From Hymenobacter fodinae (lineage in GTDB: Bacteria; Bacteroidota; Bacteroidia; Cytophagales; Hymenobacteraceae), in contig NZ_SRLA01000006.1 in NCBI RefSeq assembly GCF_004745825.1, positions 124,001-188,000 of the forward strand: DNA of 64,000 bases. Direction: 5' to 3'. The position numbers and the translations under genes are program-made. The notes below the pieces were generated by a model, which saw nothing but the letters and a program-made list of their open reading frames with translations, was not told where the DNA came from and did not search any database. Shown piece after piece: positions 42,490-51,188 of the stretch (within the stretch, counting starts at the first letter, position 1; each line of letters starts with the position of its first letter).

Positions 42490-43314
42490 ATGTCTACCGG
42501 AATTCCTGTGCTGATGTACCACGCCCTGGTGGCGGTGCCTGAGCCTTACATGGCCCCCGTGCACGTAGCGGGAGAGGCGTTTGTGCAGCAAATGGCTTGG
42601 CTTGCAGCAGAGGGCTACCAGGCCATTACGCTGCTGGAGTTACAGCAGGCCGTGTTGCTTCGTAGGCCACTGCCCGAGAAGGCCGTGGCGCTCACCTTCG
42701 ACGATGGCTACCTCTCGCTGATTGAGCAGGCCCTACCCGTGTTGAAACCCCTGGGCTTCATGGCCACGTTGTTTCTGACTACTGGTGCCGTAGGGTGTCC
42801 CAGCTATGAACAGTTGCCCAACTTTGGGGCCAGTGCCCCCCGCCACGACCGGCCCCTGACCTGGGAGGAGGTGCGGGAGTTGCAACGCGCCGGATGGGCC
42901 ATTGAGGCGCATAGTTGCGCGCACCTAAACCACGCGCAGCTTTCGGATTTAGAGCTAGAGCAGGAAATTGTCGGGAGTAAGAGCCAGATTGAGTACCAGG
43001 TAGGTACTCCCGTACAGTTTTACGCCTTCCCCTATGGCAAGTACAGGGCGGCCGCCCTGCGTAGCATCCAGGAAGTTGGGTACGTGGCGGGCTTTTCAGT
43101 GCACCCAGGCTTGGTAAGGCCGGGTCAGGATCTGCGCCGCCTACCGCGTCTTGAAATAACAGCACATACTGGCCTAGAGGAGTTCCAACGAAAAGTTACC
43201 ACCGGCTATGGTTCTACTACTGAACAGTACCGCTCTAAAGCTCGCAATCTGCTCTTTCAGTCGCCGAGGGTGAAAGACTTTTTGCAAAAAGGATTCACGA
43301 AGTATATCAATTAA
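42490..43314 (+). CDS. NodB-type polysaccharide deacetylase
   Basis: A 274-residue metal-dependent deacetylase (carbohydrate esterase 4). Motif 1 TFDDG with Asp71/Asp72, motif 2 HSCAH with metal ligands His141 and His145, and motif 3 FYAFPYGKY. No signal peptide is visible, so a cytoplasmic or membrane-associated place is possible. It is in an operon with the GT2 gene. Function inferred: N-deacetylation of an amino-sugar glycan or lipid-linked sugar. Confidence 0.88.
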   Translation: MSTGIPVLMYHALVAVPEPYMAPVHVAGEAFVQQMAWLAAEGYQAITLLELQQAVLLRRPLPEKAVALTFDDGYLSLIEQALPVLKPLGFMATLFLTTGAVGCPSYEQLPNFGASAPRHDRPLTWEEVRELQRAGWAIEAHSCAHLNHAQLSDLELEQEIVGSKSQIEYQVGTPVQFYAFPYGKYRAAALRSIQEVGYVAGFSVHPGLVRPGQDLRRLPRLEITAHTGLEEFQRKVTTGYGSTTEQYRSKARNLLFQSPRVKDFLQKGFTKYIN

Positions 43315-43526
43315 CTGTCATCGTAAGTATCTAAAACAATGTCTGATAGAGAGCTTATTGGCTTAGATGGTAGGCCACTAGCGGATGGCCGATCTAGGAA
43401 GATTCAGGGGGAGTTTGGTTTCTTTAGGATCTGGAATACCTCCAATGTTGTTACTGGAGTACTATTTCGTTTTCCTGACCAGCTCTTGCTCCTGTTTTCA
43501 AGGGGGCAGTTCTATCCTTTCCCCCA

Positions 43527-45572
43527 ATGTCCACACCTCCCATAGCGGCCCCAAAGCCGCACCAACTAGTATCGCCCTTTGGCACCCGCACCGATAATTA
43601 TTACTGGCTGAATGAGCCGGAAAACCCGGAGGTGATTGAGTACCTCAACGCCGAAAATGCCTATTTCGAGCAGCAGATGGCTCCCACCAAGGCACTGCAG
43701 GAACAGCTTTTTCAGGAAATTAAAGGCCGCATCAAGGAGCAGGATGAGTCGGTACCGTACCGTGATAATGGCTACTATTACTACACGCGCTACGAAGAGG
43801 GCGGCGAGTACCCCATCTATTGCCGCAAGGCCGGCAGCCTAAGCGCCCCGGAAGAAGTGCTGCTCAACGCCAACGAGATGGGGCGGGGAGAGTCCTATTT
43901 CGATATCGGCGACTTTGAAGTCAGCGACGACAACCAGCTACTGGCCTACAGCACCGATACCGTGAGCCGGCGCCTGTATACGCTGCGCTTTCGCAACCTG
44001 CAAACCGGCCAGCTCTACCCCGAGGAAATTCCGAATACCAGCGGCGAAGCCGTGTGGGCCGCCGACAACCAAACGGTATTCTACACCAAAAAGGATGTAG
44101 AGACGCTGCTGCCGTATCAGGTGTACCGCCATACTCTCGGCACCGACCCGGCCCAGGACGTGCTGGTATATGAGGAGCTGGATAACACGTTTTACACCGG
44201 CGTGGGCCGCTCGAAGTCACGGGAGTACATCATGTTGCACATGAGCAGCACGATGTCGTCGGAGACGCGCTACCTGCGCGCCGATAGTCCTACGGAGGAG
44301 CCGCAAGTGTTCCTGGCCCGCGAAGATGATCACCTCTACGAGGTGGCCCACTTTGAGGATCAATTCTACATTCTCTCTAACGCGGGAGCTCCTAACTTTC
44401 ACCTGCTGAAAACGCCCATTGCCGATACGGCCAAAACGGCGTGGCAAGTGGTGATTCCGCACCGTTCCGATGTGTTTCTGGAGAATATGGAGCTGTTCCG
44501 GGAGTATCTGGTACTGGGCGAGCGGAAGGAAGGACTACTGCAACTGCGCGTGATCCGGTGGCAGGACCAGCAGGAGCACTACCTCAACTTCGGCGAGCCG
44601 ACGTATACCGCCGGCATCAGCATCAACCCCGAGTTTGATACCACGGTGCTGCGCTACGGCTACACCTCCCTCACCACGCCCCACTCCACTTACGATTACG
44701 ACATGACTACCCGCACCAAGACGCTCCTGAAAGAGCAGACGGTGTTGGGCGGCTTCAACAAGGAAGACTACGTAACGGAGCGGCTGTACGCCCCTGCCCT
44801 CGACGGCACACTCATCCCCATTTCCATCGTCTACAAGAAAGGCTTCCGGCAAGATGGGCAGGCGCCCTTGCTGCAGTACGCCTACGGCTCTTACGGGCTT
44901 TCCATGGACGCCACCTTTAGCGTGGCCCGCCTGAGCTTGCTTAACCGGGGCTTTGCCTATGCCATCTGCCACATCCGGGGTGGGCAGGAGCTGGGCCGGC
45001 AGTGGTACGAAGACGGCAAGAAGCTAAAGAAGATAAACACCTTCACCGACTTCACCGACTGCTCCCGCTTCCTGATTGAGCAGCAGTACACTTCACCCGA
45101 AAAGCTGTTCGCCATGGGTGGTTCGGCGGGAGGCCTCTTGATGGGCGCCGTAATAAACCTGTACCCCGAGTACTATAAGGGCGTAGTGGCGGCCGTGCCC
45201 TTCGTGGACGTGGTAACCACCATGCTCGACGAAACCATTCCGCTGACCACCGGCGAGTACGACGAGTGGGGCAACCCCAACCAGCAGGAGTTTTACGAGT
45301 ACATGCTCTCGTACTCACCCTACGACCAGGTGAAGGCCCAGGCTTACCCCAACCTGCTCGTTACCACTGGCCTACACGACTCCCAGGTGCAGTACTTTGA
45401 GCCCGCGAAGTGGGTAGCCAAGCTGCGCACCCTGAAAACCGATAACAACCTGCTGCTCCTGCATACCGACATGGAAGCGGGCCACGGTGGGGCCTCGGGG
45501 CGCTTCAAGTCCATCCACGACACGGCCCGGCAATTCGCTTTCATGCTGCTGTTGCTGGGCATAGAGGACTAG
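43527..45572 (+). CDS. ptrB: Oligopeptidase B-like S9 family peptidase
   Basis: A 681-residue cytosolic serine peptidase cleaving short peptides after basic residues. N-terminal beta-propeller (about 70-400) and C-terminal alpha/beta-hydrolase domain with nucleophile Ser533 in GGSAGG, Asp618 in GLHDSQV and His653 in GHGGASG. YGSYGLSMDATF and HIRGGQELGRQWYEDGK are oligopeptidase B hallmarks. The ATG at 43527 gives the usual PxxxxPHxxxxHG-like start (APKPHQLVSPFGTRTDNYYWL). Stop TAG is within CTAGGCC. Confidence 0.93.
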   Translation: MSTPPIAAPKPHQLVSPFGTRTDNYYWLNEPENPEVIEYLNAENAYFEQQMAPTKALQEQLFQEIKGRIKEQDESVPYRDNGYYYYTRYEEGGEYPIYCRKAGSLSAPEEVLLNANEMGRGESYFDIGDFEVSDDNQLLAYSTDTVSRRLYTLRFRNLQTGQLYPEEIPNTSGEAVWAADNQTVFYTKKDVETLLPYQVYRHTLGTDPAQDVLVYEELDNTFYTGVGRSKSREYIMLHMSSTMSSETRYLRADSPTEEPQVFLAREDDHLYEVAHFEDQFYILSNAGAPNFHLLKTPIADTAKTAWQVVIPHRSDVFLENMELFREYLVLGERKEGLLQLRVIRWQDQQEHYLNFGEPTYTAGISINPEFDTTVLRYGYTSLTTPHSTYDYDMTTRTKTLLKEQTVLGGFNKEDYVTERLYAPALDGTLIPISIVYKKGFRQDGQAPLLQYAYGSYGLSMDATFSVARLSLLNRGFAYAICHIRGGQELGRQWYEDGKKLKKINTFTDFTDCSRFLIEQQYTSPEKLFAMGGSAGGLLMGAVINLYPEYYKGVVAAVPFVDVVTTMLDETIPLTTGEYDEWGNPNQQEFYEYMLSYSPYDQVKAQAYPNLLVTTGLHDSQVQYFEPAKWVAKLRTLKTDNNLLLLHTDMEAGHGGASGRFKSIHDTARQFAFMLLLLGIED

Positions 45573-45591
45573 GCCAGTAGGATCTTATGCA

Positions 45592-45624
45592 AAAAGGCCG
45601 CTCCTGAGTAAGGGGCGGCCTTTT
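45592..45624 (+). terminator. Rho-independent terminator after ptrB
   Basis: AAAAGGCCGCTCC and GGGGCGGCCTTTT pair with one G-T around TGAGTAA; T-run within the right arm. Confidence 0.8.
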
Positions 45625-45794
45625 GCGTATGCACTCGTCAGTATTTCCAGAAATATTATGTCCGGCGTGCCACCCCAGGTGTAAAGTTGCGTCTGTGGCT
45701 GCGGTTGTCCGGCATACTCACGAACATTCTCTGGCATCCGCAGCATAAATCGGCCGATTAGTCGGGTTCATTCGTGGTGCGGAAGGTGGAGGAG

Positions 45795-45802
45795 TAGTTT
45801 TG
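45795..45802 (+). promoter_or_regulatory. Putative -7 box TAGTTTTG for the TonB receptor
   Basis: Exact TAnnTTTG match 65 bases before the chosen ATG. The rest of the 295-base gap upstream shows only the ptrB terminator. Confidence 0.5.
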
Positions 45803-45867
45803 CCAGTACTGCCAGTGGTCAGCAGTTGACCCCGGGCCGCCGGGCGATGTTAATTCCCCTCACGTAC

Positions 45868-48432
45868 ATGAAAAAGCTTTTCCTTGTTATTGTCCTGAGC
45901 AGCGCCGGTCATGCTGTACTTGCTCAGATGCCTACCGGCGAACGGCCCGCCGGTACTGGTCGGCCCGCGGGTGGCCCCCCGGCGGCCGGACAGGCGCCCG
46001 CCCCGCAGGCGGGTAACGGCCGCGTAACCGGCACTATCATCGATGCCGCTACCAAGCAGCCCGTTCCGTACGCCACTATTGCCCTGCTCAACCCCGCCAC
46101 CGGAAAGCCCGTGGACGGTACCGCCGCCGACGACAACGGCAAGTTTAGCATCCCGCGTGTGCCCGCTGGCACCTACACCGTGCAGATTACCTTTATCGGC
46201 TACAAGCTGGTGGAAAAGCCCGGCGTGGTGATAACGGAGGATGGCAACACCGTGGCCCTGGGCAGCGTGCCGTTGGAGTCGTCGGCCCAGGCACTGGGTG
46301 AGGTGAAGGTGGAAGGCCAGCGCAGTCTGCTGGAAGAGAAAGTTGACCGCACGGTATACAACGCCGAGAAGGATGAAACCACCCGCGGCGGCGACGCCAC
46401 CGACGTGCTTAAGCGCGTGCCCTCGCTGTCCGTAGACCTCGATGGCAACGTGAGCCTGCGCGGTAGCTCCAACATTCGGGTGCTCATCAACAACCGGCCC
46501 AGCACCATCTCGGCCGGTAGCATTGCCGACGCTCTGAAGCAGATTCCGGCTGATCAGATTAAGAGCGTGGAGGTGATTACCTCGCCCTCGGCTAAGTACG
46601 ATGCTGAAGGCTCGGGCGGTATCATCAACATCGTAACCAAGCAGAACAACCTGCAGGGCTTCACGCTGGACGCCCGCGGCAGCGGTGGCCTACGCAGCGC
46701 CGACCTTGGCCTGAATGCGGCCTACCGCACCGGCAAGATGGGCTTCTCGTTGGGCGGTGGCGGCCGAGCGCAGTATAACACGCCGGGCAGCTTCACCAAC
46801 AACCAGCGCACCTACGACCTCAACCGTAACCTGATCAGCAGCACCACGCAGAGCGCCGACACGCGCAATGAAAACCTGTTTGGGCGCTACACGCTGGGCT
46901 GGGACTACGACATCAACAAGTACAACTTCCTCTCGGCCTCGGTGCAGCTGGGCGTGCGAAACGGCAATAGCTACCAGGACGGGCTGCGGGCCAACACCGT
47001 GCGCGCCGATGGTAGTGTAATCAATAGCCTGCGCGACGTAAAGGTGCTGGACCGCTCGAACACCCTCGACGCCACCCTGAACTACACCCGCACCTTCGAG
47101 ACGCCCCAGCGCGAGCTGAGCCTGCTAGGCCAGTACAGCCGCAACAACCGCACGAACGACTTCACCAACGATATCCGGGAAGGCCTGCAGGCGGGCAGCC
47201 AGCTGCGCAACGAAAACGACAGCTACAACCAGGAAATCACGCTGCAGGCCGACTACCAAACGCCCTTGAGCAAAACCCAGCTTCTGGAGTTTGGCGCCAA
47301 GGACATCATGCGCGAGGTAAACAGCAATTACGTATCGTTGCGGAACGGGCAGCTTGATAACCAGGTGGGCAACTCCAACGTGTTTACCTACAACCAAAAT
47401 GTAGCGGCTGGTTACGCCTCCTACACGTTGGGCTTCCTGAAAAGCTACACGCTGAAAGCTGGGGCGCGCTACGAGTACACTACCATCGACGCCAAATTCC
47501 AGAACACGGATAACGTCACAATTCCTTCCTATGGGGTGCTTGTGCCGAGTCTAAATCTGTCGCGCAAACTCACGAATGGCAACACCATCAAAGCGGCCTA
47601 TAACCGCCGGATTCAGCGCCCGTCGCTGCAATTCCTGAACCCCAACCGTCAGGCTCCTAACCCGCTGAACGCAACGCAGGGTAACCCAGAGCTGCGCCCA
47701 GAATACACCAACAACTTCGAGCTGGGTTACAACACGTTCATCAAGCAGACCTCACTCAACTTCACGGCGTTTGCCCGCAACACCACCGGCTCCATTCAGC
47801 CCTTCCGGACGGTGAACGGTGACACCATTACAACGACCTACCGGAACATTGGTGAGGAAAATGCCTACGGCGGCAGCGTATTCGCCAACGTGAACATCAA
47901 CAATAAGCTCACGATTGGGGGCGGCACCGATATCTATTACGCAGTGCTGAACAACGGGCTGAGTGATGTGCGCTTTGCTGCCAAGAATGAAGGCCTGGTG
48001 GTAAGCGGACGCCTGATGGGCGGTTACAACTTCACGAAAGGGTGGGGGTTGCAGTTCTTCAGCTTCTACCGGGGCCGCCAGGTGCAGTTGCAGGGCTACC
48101 AAGGCGGTTTTGGGGTGTATAGCCTGGGTCTGAAGAAAGACTTTGCCGAGAAGAAAGGCAGCATCGGGTTCGGTGCTGATAACTTCTTCACGCCTTCTAA
48201 CAAAATCCGTAACGAAATCAGCTCCTACACGCTCGACCAAAACAGCGTGAACGTGGTGCGCCGGATTGGCTTCCGGGTGAACATGAGCTACCGCATTGGT
48301 AAGATGAGCATGGCTCAGCCCAAGCGTCGCCGCTCCGTCAGCAACGACGACCTGAAGGACGGTGGCAACTCCGATGGCGGCAACGGCGCGGGCGCCACGC
48401 CCGCGCAGGGCCCCAGCGGCGGCCGTCCGTAA
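45868..48432 (+). CDS. TonB-dependent receptor-like outer membrane protein
   Basis: An 854-residue outer membrane protein with signal peptide (MKKLFLVIVLSSAGHAVLA), a Gly/Pro/Ala-rich stretch, a carboxypeptidase regulatory-like domain (VTGTIIDAATKQPVPYATIALL, about 50-130), plug (about 155-260; VKRVPSLSVDLDGNVSLRGSSNIRVLINNRP, YDAEGSGGIINIV), and a barrel of the outer membrane beta-barrel family 3 type ending in NMSYRIG. It then has a basic and Gly/Asn-rich tail, unusual because barrels normally end in Phe. There is no SusD partner, so it is not a SusC-type; ligand (siderophore, peptide or protein) unknown. Confidence 0.88.
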   Translation: MKKLFLVIVLSSAGHAVLAQMPTGERPAGTGRPAGGPPAAGQAPAPQAGNGRVTGTIIDAATKQPVPYATIALLNPATGKPVDGTAADDNGKFSIPRVPAGTYTVQITFIGYKLVEKPGVVITEDGNTVALGSVPLESSAQALGEVKVEGQRSLLEEKVDRTVYNAEKDETTRGGDATDVLKRVPSLSVDLDGNVSLRGSSNIRVLINNRPSTISAGSIADALKQIPADQIKSVEVITSPSAKYDAEGSGGIINIVTKQNNLQGFTLDARGSGGLRSADLGLNAAYRTGKMGFSLGGGGRAQYNTPGSFTNNQRTYDLNRNLISSTTQSADTRNENLFGRYTLGWDYDINKYNFLSASVQLGVRNGNSYQDGLRANTVRADGSVINSLRDVKVLDRSNTLDATLNYTRTFETPQRELSLLGQYSRNNRTNDFTNDIREGLQAGSQLRNENDSYNQEITLQADYQTPLSKTQLLEFGAKDIMREVNSNYVSLRNGQLDNQVGNSNVFTYNQNVAAGYASYTLGFLKSYTLKAGARYEYTTIDAKFQNTDNVTIPSYGVLVPSLNLSRKLTNGNTIKAAYNRRIQRPSLQFLNPNRQAPNPLNATQGNPELRPEYTNNFELGYNTFIKQTSLNFTAFARNTTGSIQPFRTVNGDTITTTYRNIGEENAYGGSVFANVNINNKLTIGGGTDIYYAVLNNGLSDVRFAAKNEGLVVSGRLMGGYNFTKGWGLQFFSFYRGRQVQLQGYQGGFGVYSLGLKKDFAEKKGSIGFGADNFFTPSNKIRNEISSYTLDQNSVNVVRRIGFRVNMSYRIGKMSMAQPKRRRSVSNDDLKDGGNSDGGNGAGATPAQGPSGGRP

Positions 48433-48467
48433 CACTTGCGAGTGGCCTAGGCCAGTTGCAACATTGC

Positions 48468-48506
48468 TACCGCCCGTCCTTGCAGCAAGGGCGGGCGGTG
48501 CTTTTT
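48468..48506 (+). terminator. Rho-independent terminator after the TonB receptor
   Basis: ACCGCCCGTCCTTGC and GCAAGGGCGGGCGGT pair with one mismatch or G-T around a single base, followed by GCTTTTT. Confidence 0.8.
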
Positions 48507-48540
48507 ATAAACAACCCGATAGAGTTTCGCTTTTTACTTT

Positions 48541-49149
48541 ATGAACACGCAACTAGAATCCGTTTCAACCATTGATGCCTCCCAGGTTACGCAGCTTATT
48601 CGGGGGCGACGGAGCATGCAGCCCGTGCAGTTTGAGGCGGGCCGTGTAGTGCCCGAGGCGCTGCTCCGCGAGCTGCTAGAAAACGCCACTTGGGCCCCCA
48701 CACACAAGCGCACCGAGCCCTGGCACTTTGTAGTATTTGGCGGCGAGGGTCGGCAGCGGCTGGCTACGTTTCAGGCGGAGCTGTACCGCGAGAAAGCCGG
48801 CGAGAAGTTTCAGCAGAACAAGTTTGAGAAGCTGCAGCAGAGCCCGCTGCTCAGCTCCCACGTACTTGCCATCGGGCTGAAACGCACCCAAGAGGTGCCC
48901 GAAATAGAGGAGATTTCAGCGGTAGCCTGCGCCGTACAAAACCTGCACCTCTCGGCCGTAGCGCACGGGTTGGCGGGTTTCTGGAGCAGCGGGGGCGTTA
49001 CATACTACGAGGAAGCCAAACCCTTCTTCGGACTGGGCCCCGACGACCGGCTCTTGGGTTTCTTTATGTTAGGCTACCCTAAGTCCGGCGCCACCGCCCG
49101 CAGCACCCGCCGCCCCTTGGAGGAAAAGGTGACCTGGGTGCTGGAGTAA
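48541..49149 (+). CDS. Nitroreductase family protein
   Basis: A 202-residue FMN-dependent NAD(P)H oxidoreductase. Motifs: IRGRRSMQPVQF near the N-terminus (FMN phosphate contact Arg-Arg-Ser), NATWAPTHKRTEPWHFVVF, AVACAVQNLHLSAVAHGLAGFWSSG (flavin and dimer helix), and GFFMLGYPK. Similar to YdjA-type minimal nitroreductases. Substrate unknown. Alone between two hairpins. Confidence 0.9.
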   Translation: MNTQLESVSTIDASQVTQLIRGRRSMQPVQFEAGRVVPEALLRELLENATWAPTHKRTEPWHFVVFGGEGRQRLATFQAELYREKAGEKFQQNKFEKLQQSPLLSSHVLAIGLKRTQEVPEIEEISAVACAVQNLHLSAVAHGLAGFWSSGGVTYYEEAKPFFGLGPDDRLLGFFMLGYPKSGATARSTRRPLEEKVTWVLE

Positions 49150-49170
49150 GCAATTCACATCCTGCATAAA

Positions 49171-49229
49171 ACAGCTGCGGAGTGGCCTAGTATCTTAATT
49201 CTTGATACTCTAGGCAACTCCGCCGCTGT
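49171..49229. terminator. Hairpin between convergent genes
   Basis: ACAGCTGCGGAGTGGCCTAGTATC pairs imperfectly with GATACTCTAGGCAACTCCGCCGCTGT around TTAATTCTT. It carries the CTAGGC motif in both arms. Confidence 0.6.
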
Positions 49230-49251
49230 GTTGTTTAGCTCTAAGGACCAG

Positions 49252-49458
49252 TTAGTCCTGCACCTTCAAGCTGTCAGGCACGGGGCCGCGGGTGGCGGCT
49301 ACCAGCTGGTTCTGCAGTTGGAAGTTCACCTGTTCGCAGTCGTGAAAGCGCCTCTCCGACATTTCCAGGGCGTTTTCTGCCGTGCGGAGCCGTTGGTAGA
49401 GGAAGAAGATAAGACCCAGCGCAATGAGCAGGGCCACTAGGGGCAAGGCTTTGTTCAT
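49252..49458 (-). CDS. Small single-pass membrane protein
   Basis: A 68-residue product: one transmembrane helix near the N-terminus (LPLVALLIALGLIFFLY) followed by a charged heptad-like helix (RTAENALEMSERRFHDCEQVNFQLQNQL), so probably an anchored coiled coil. No family recognised. Supported by a clean ATG, good composition and position between same-strand E2 and the hairpin at 49171. Could be missed by automatic callers. Confidence 0.6.
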   Translation of the reverse strand: MNKALPLVALLIALGLIFFLYQRLRTAENALEMSERRFHDCEQVNFQLQNQLVAATRGPVPDSLKVQD

Positions 49459-49544
49459 GAAATATAAAGGCTAAAAAGAAGAGGGTTGATTGCTAGGCCA
49501 GTATTCGGCATAACAACCAACCCTCCGCATTATTTAGTCCATCA

Positions 49545-50981
49545 CTAGATGGTAGTATTCGGGTCGAATTGCTCCAGGTAGTCGGCTACCCGACGCACAA
49601 ACATGCCGCCCAGCGAGCCATCTACCACGCGGTGGTCGTAGCTGTGGGAGAGGAACATGAAGTGACGCACGCCAATCAGGTCGCCCTGCGGCGTTTCGAT
49701 AACGGCGGGCTTCTTCTTGATTGCGCCCACGGCCATAATGGCCACCTGCGGCTGCATAATGATGGGCGTACCCATGATGTTGCCGAACGAGCCCACGTTG
49801 GAAACCGTGTAGGTGCCACCTTCCAGATCTTCGGGCTTCAGCTTGTTCTGGCGGGCGCGGTTGGCCAAGTCATTCACGCGCTTGCTCAGGCCATTGAGGT
49901 TGAGCTGGTCAGCGTTGTGAATAACGGGCACAATCAGGTTGCCGGAGGGCAGGGCCACGGCCACACCCACGTTGATGTCGCGCTTTTTGATGATGTAGTC
50001 GCCTTCCACCGAAACGTTAATGTTGGGGAAGTCCTGAATGGCGCGCGCAATGGCCTGGATGAAGATGGGCGTAAACGTGAGGTTCTCACCTTCACGCTTC
50101 TTGTAGGCATCCTTGTGCTTGTTGCGCCAGTTCACGATGTCGGTCACGTCGGCCTCCACAAAGGAGGTAACGTGGGGCGAAATCTTCTTCGAGTCGACCA
50201 TGCGCTGGGCAATCATTTTGCGCATGCGGTCCATCTCAATCAGCTCCTGGTTGCCACTGATAGAAGGCACCGCCTTGGCTGGGGCCTCGGCGGGAGCAGC
50301 CTTAGCGGCCTGCGGAGCTGGAGCAGCTGCCGGCTGAGCAGCTGGGGCGGCTGCCGGAGCTGGCGCCTGCGGGGCAGGAGCGGCGGCAACAGGAGCAGCC
50401 TGGGGCTGAGCAGCGGGAGCCGCCGGAGCGGCTTGCTGGGCCAGGGGCTGCTTGCCAGCGGCCACATAGTCCAGGATATCTTTCTTAGTAACGCGGCCTT
50501 CGCTGCCGGTGCCGGGCAGGTATTCCAGGTCGGCCATTGAAATGCCTTCCTCGCGAGCAATGCTCAGCACGAGGGGCGAGTAGAAGCGGCCGGGCTGGGG
50601 CTGAGCCGTTGAGGCGGCCACCGGAGCGGGAGCGGCTTCGGGTACGTAGGGAATATTGGCGGCGTGCTGCTCGGCTCCGTTTACCGAAGGAGCGGGCGTC
50701 TGAGCGGCCTCGGCGGGGGCCGAAGTACCAGCGCTGGCGGCATCGGTTTCAATAATGGCGATAGGAGCGCCCACGGCCACCACCTGGCCTTCCTGCACCA
50801 AAATTTCCTGCAGTACGCCGGCGTGGAGGGCAGGCACTTCGGTATCTACTTTGTCAGTAGCTACTTCCAGTACAGATTCGTCCTGCTCAATGGTGTCGCC
50901 TATTTGTTTGAGCCATTTCAGAACGGTGCCTTCCATGATGGATTCGCCCATCTTGGGCATCGTCATTTCCACTCGTGCCAT
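49545..50981 (-). CDS. Dihydrolipoamide acyltransferase, E2 of a 2-oxoacid dehydrogenase complex
   Basis: A 478-residue E2 core enzyme. Lipoyl domain 1-78 with lipoylated Lys44 in ATDKVDTEV; peripheral subunit-binding domain about 140-175 (YSPLVLSIAREEGI, GSEGRVTKKDILDYV); a long Ala/Pro/Gln linker (about 180-240); catalytic domain with the His-Asp pair in HSYDHRVVDGSLGG. The GEENLTFTPIFIQAIARAI-type sequence is like branched-chain or 2-oxoglutarate E2. Substrate (pyruvate, 2-oxoglutarate, branched-chain) cannot be set because E1 and E3 are not adjacent. ATG at 50981 (MARVEMTMPKMGESI) is the natural start. Confidence 0.92.
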   Translation of the reverse strand: MARVEMTMPKMGESIMEGTVLKWLKQIGDTIEQDESVLEVATDKVDTEVPALHAGVLQEILVQEGQVVAVGAPIAIIETDAASAGTSAPAEAAQTPAPSVNGAEQHAANIPYVPEAAPAPVAASTAQPQPGRFYSPLVLSIAREEGISMADLEYLPGTGSEGRVTKKDILDYVAAGKQPLAQQAAPAAPAAQPQAAPVAAAPAPQAPAPAAAPAAQPAAAPAPQAAKAAPAEAPAKAVPSISGNQELIEMDRMRKMIAQRMVDSKKISPHVTSFVEADVTDIVNWRNKHKDAYKKREGENLTFTPIFIQAIARAIQDFPNINVSVEGDYIIKKRDINVGVAVALPSGNLIVPVIHNADQLNLNGLSKRVNDLANRARQNKLKPEDLEGGTYTVSNVGSFGNIMGTPIIMQPQVAIMAVGAIKKKPAVIETPQGDLIGVRHFMFLSHSYDHRVVDGSLGGMFVRRVADYLEQFDPNTTI

Positions 50982-51188
50982 GCGGTAGGTAGGGGGTGTT
51001 AGGGGGATGGTGGGTAGTTGAAGGTCTGGTATCTGCGAATTCGGGATGCGAAGGAGGGTGGGTGTACGGCCCGAAAAGCAAGCCAAAGGTAGCTGTTACG
51101 GCCGGAATCCTAGATATTCGGAATATATCCATTGTCTGTACTTCCTGCCCGAAGCGAAGAGTGGCCTAGGCCAGGGCCAGCCTAGCGG

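Noticed and set aside
43339..43545. A 68-codon open frame just upstream of and overlapping the ptrB start
   Set aside because: No family resemblance, poor composition, and it overlaps the ptrB start codon in another frame; probably chance.
49569..50540. A 323-codon open frame opposite the E2 gene
   Set aside because: Antisense shadow of the lipoyl/E2 gene, including the Ala/Pro linker; His/Gly/Val-rich composition typical of a shadow.
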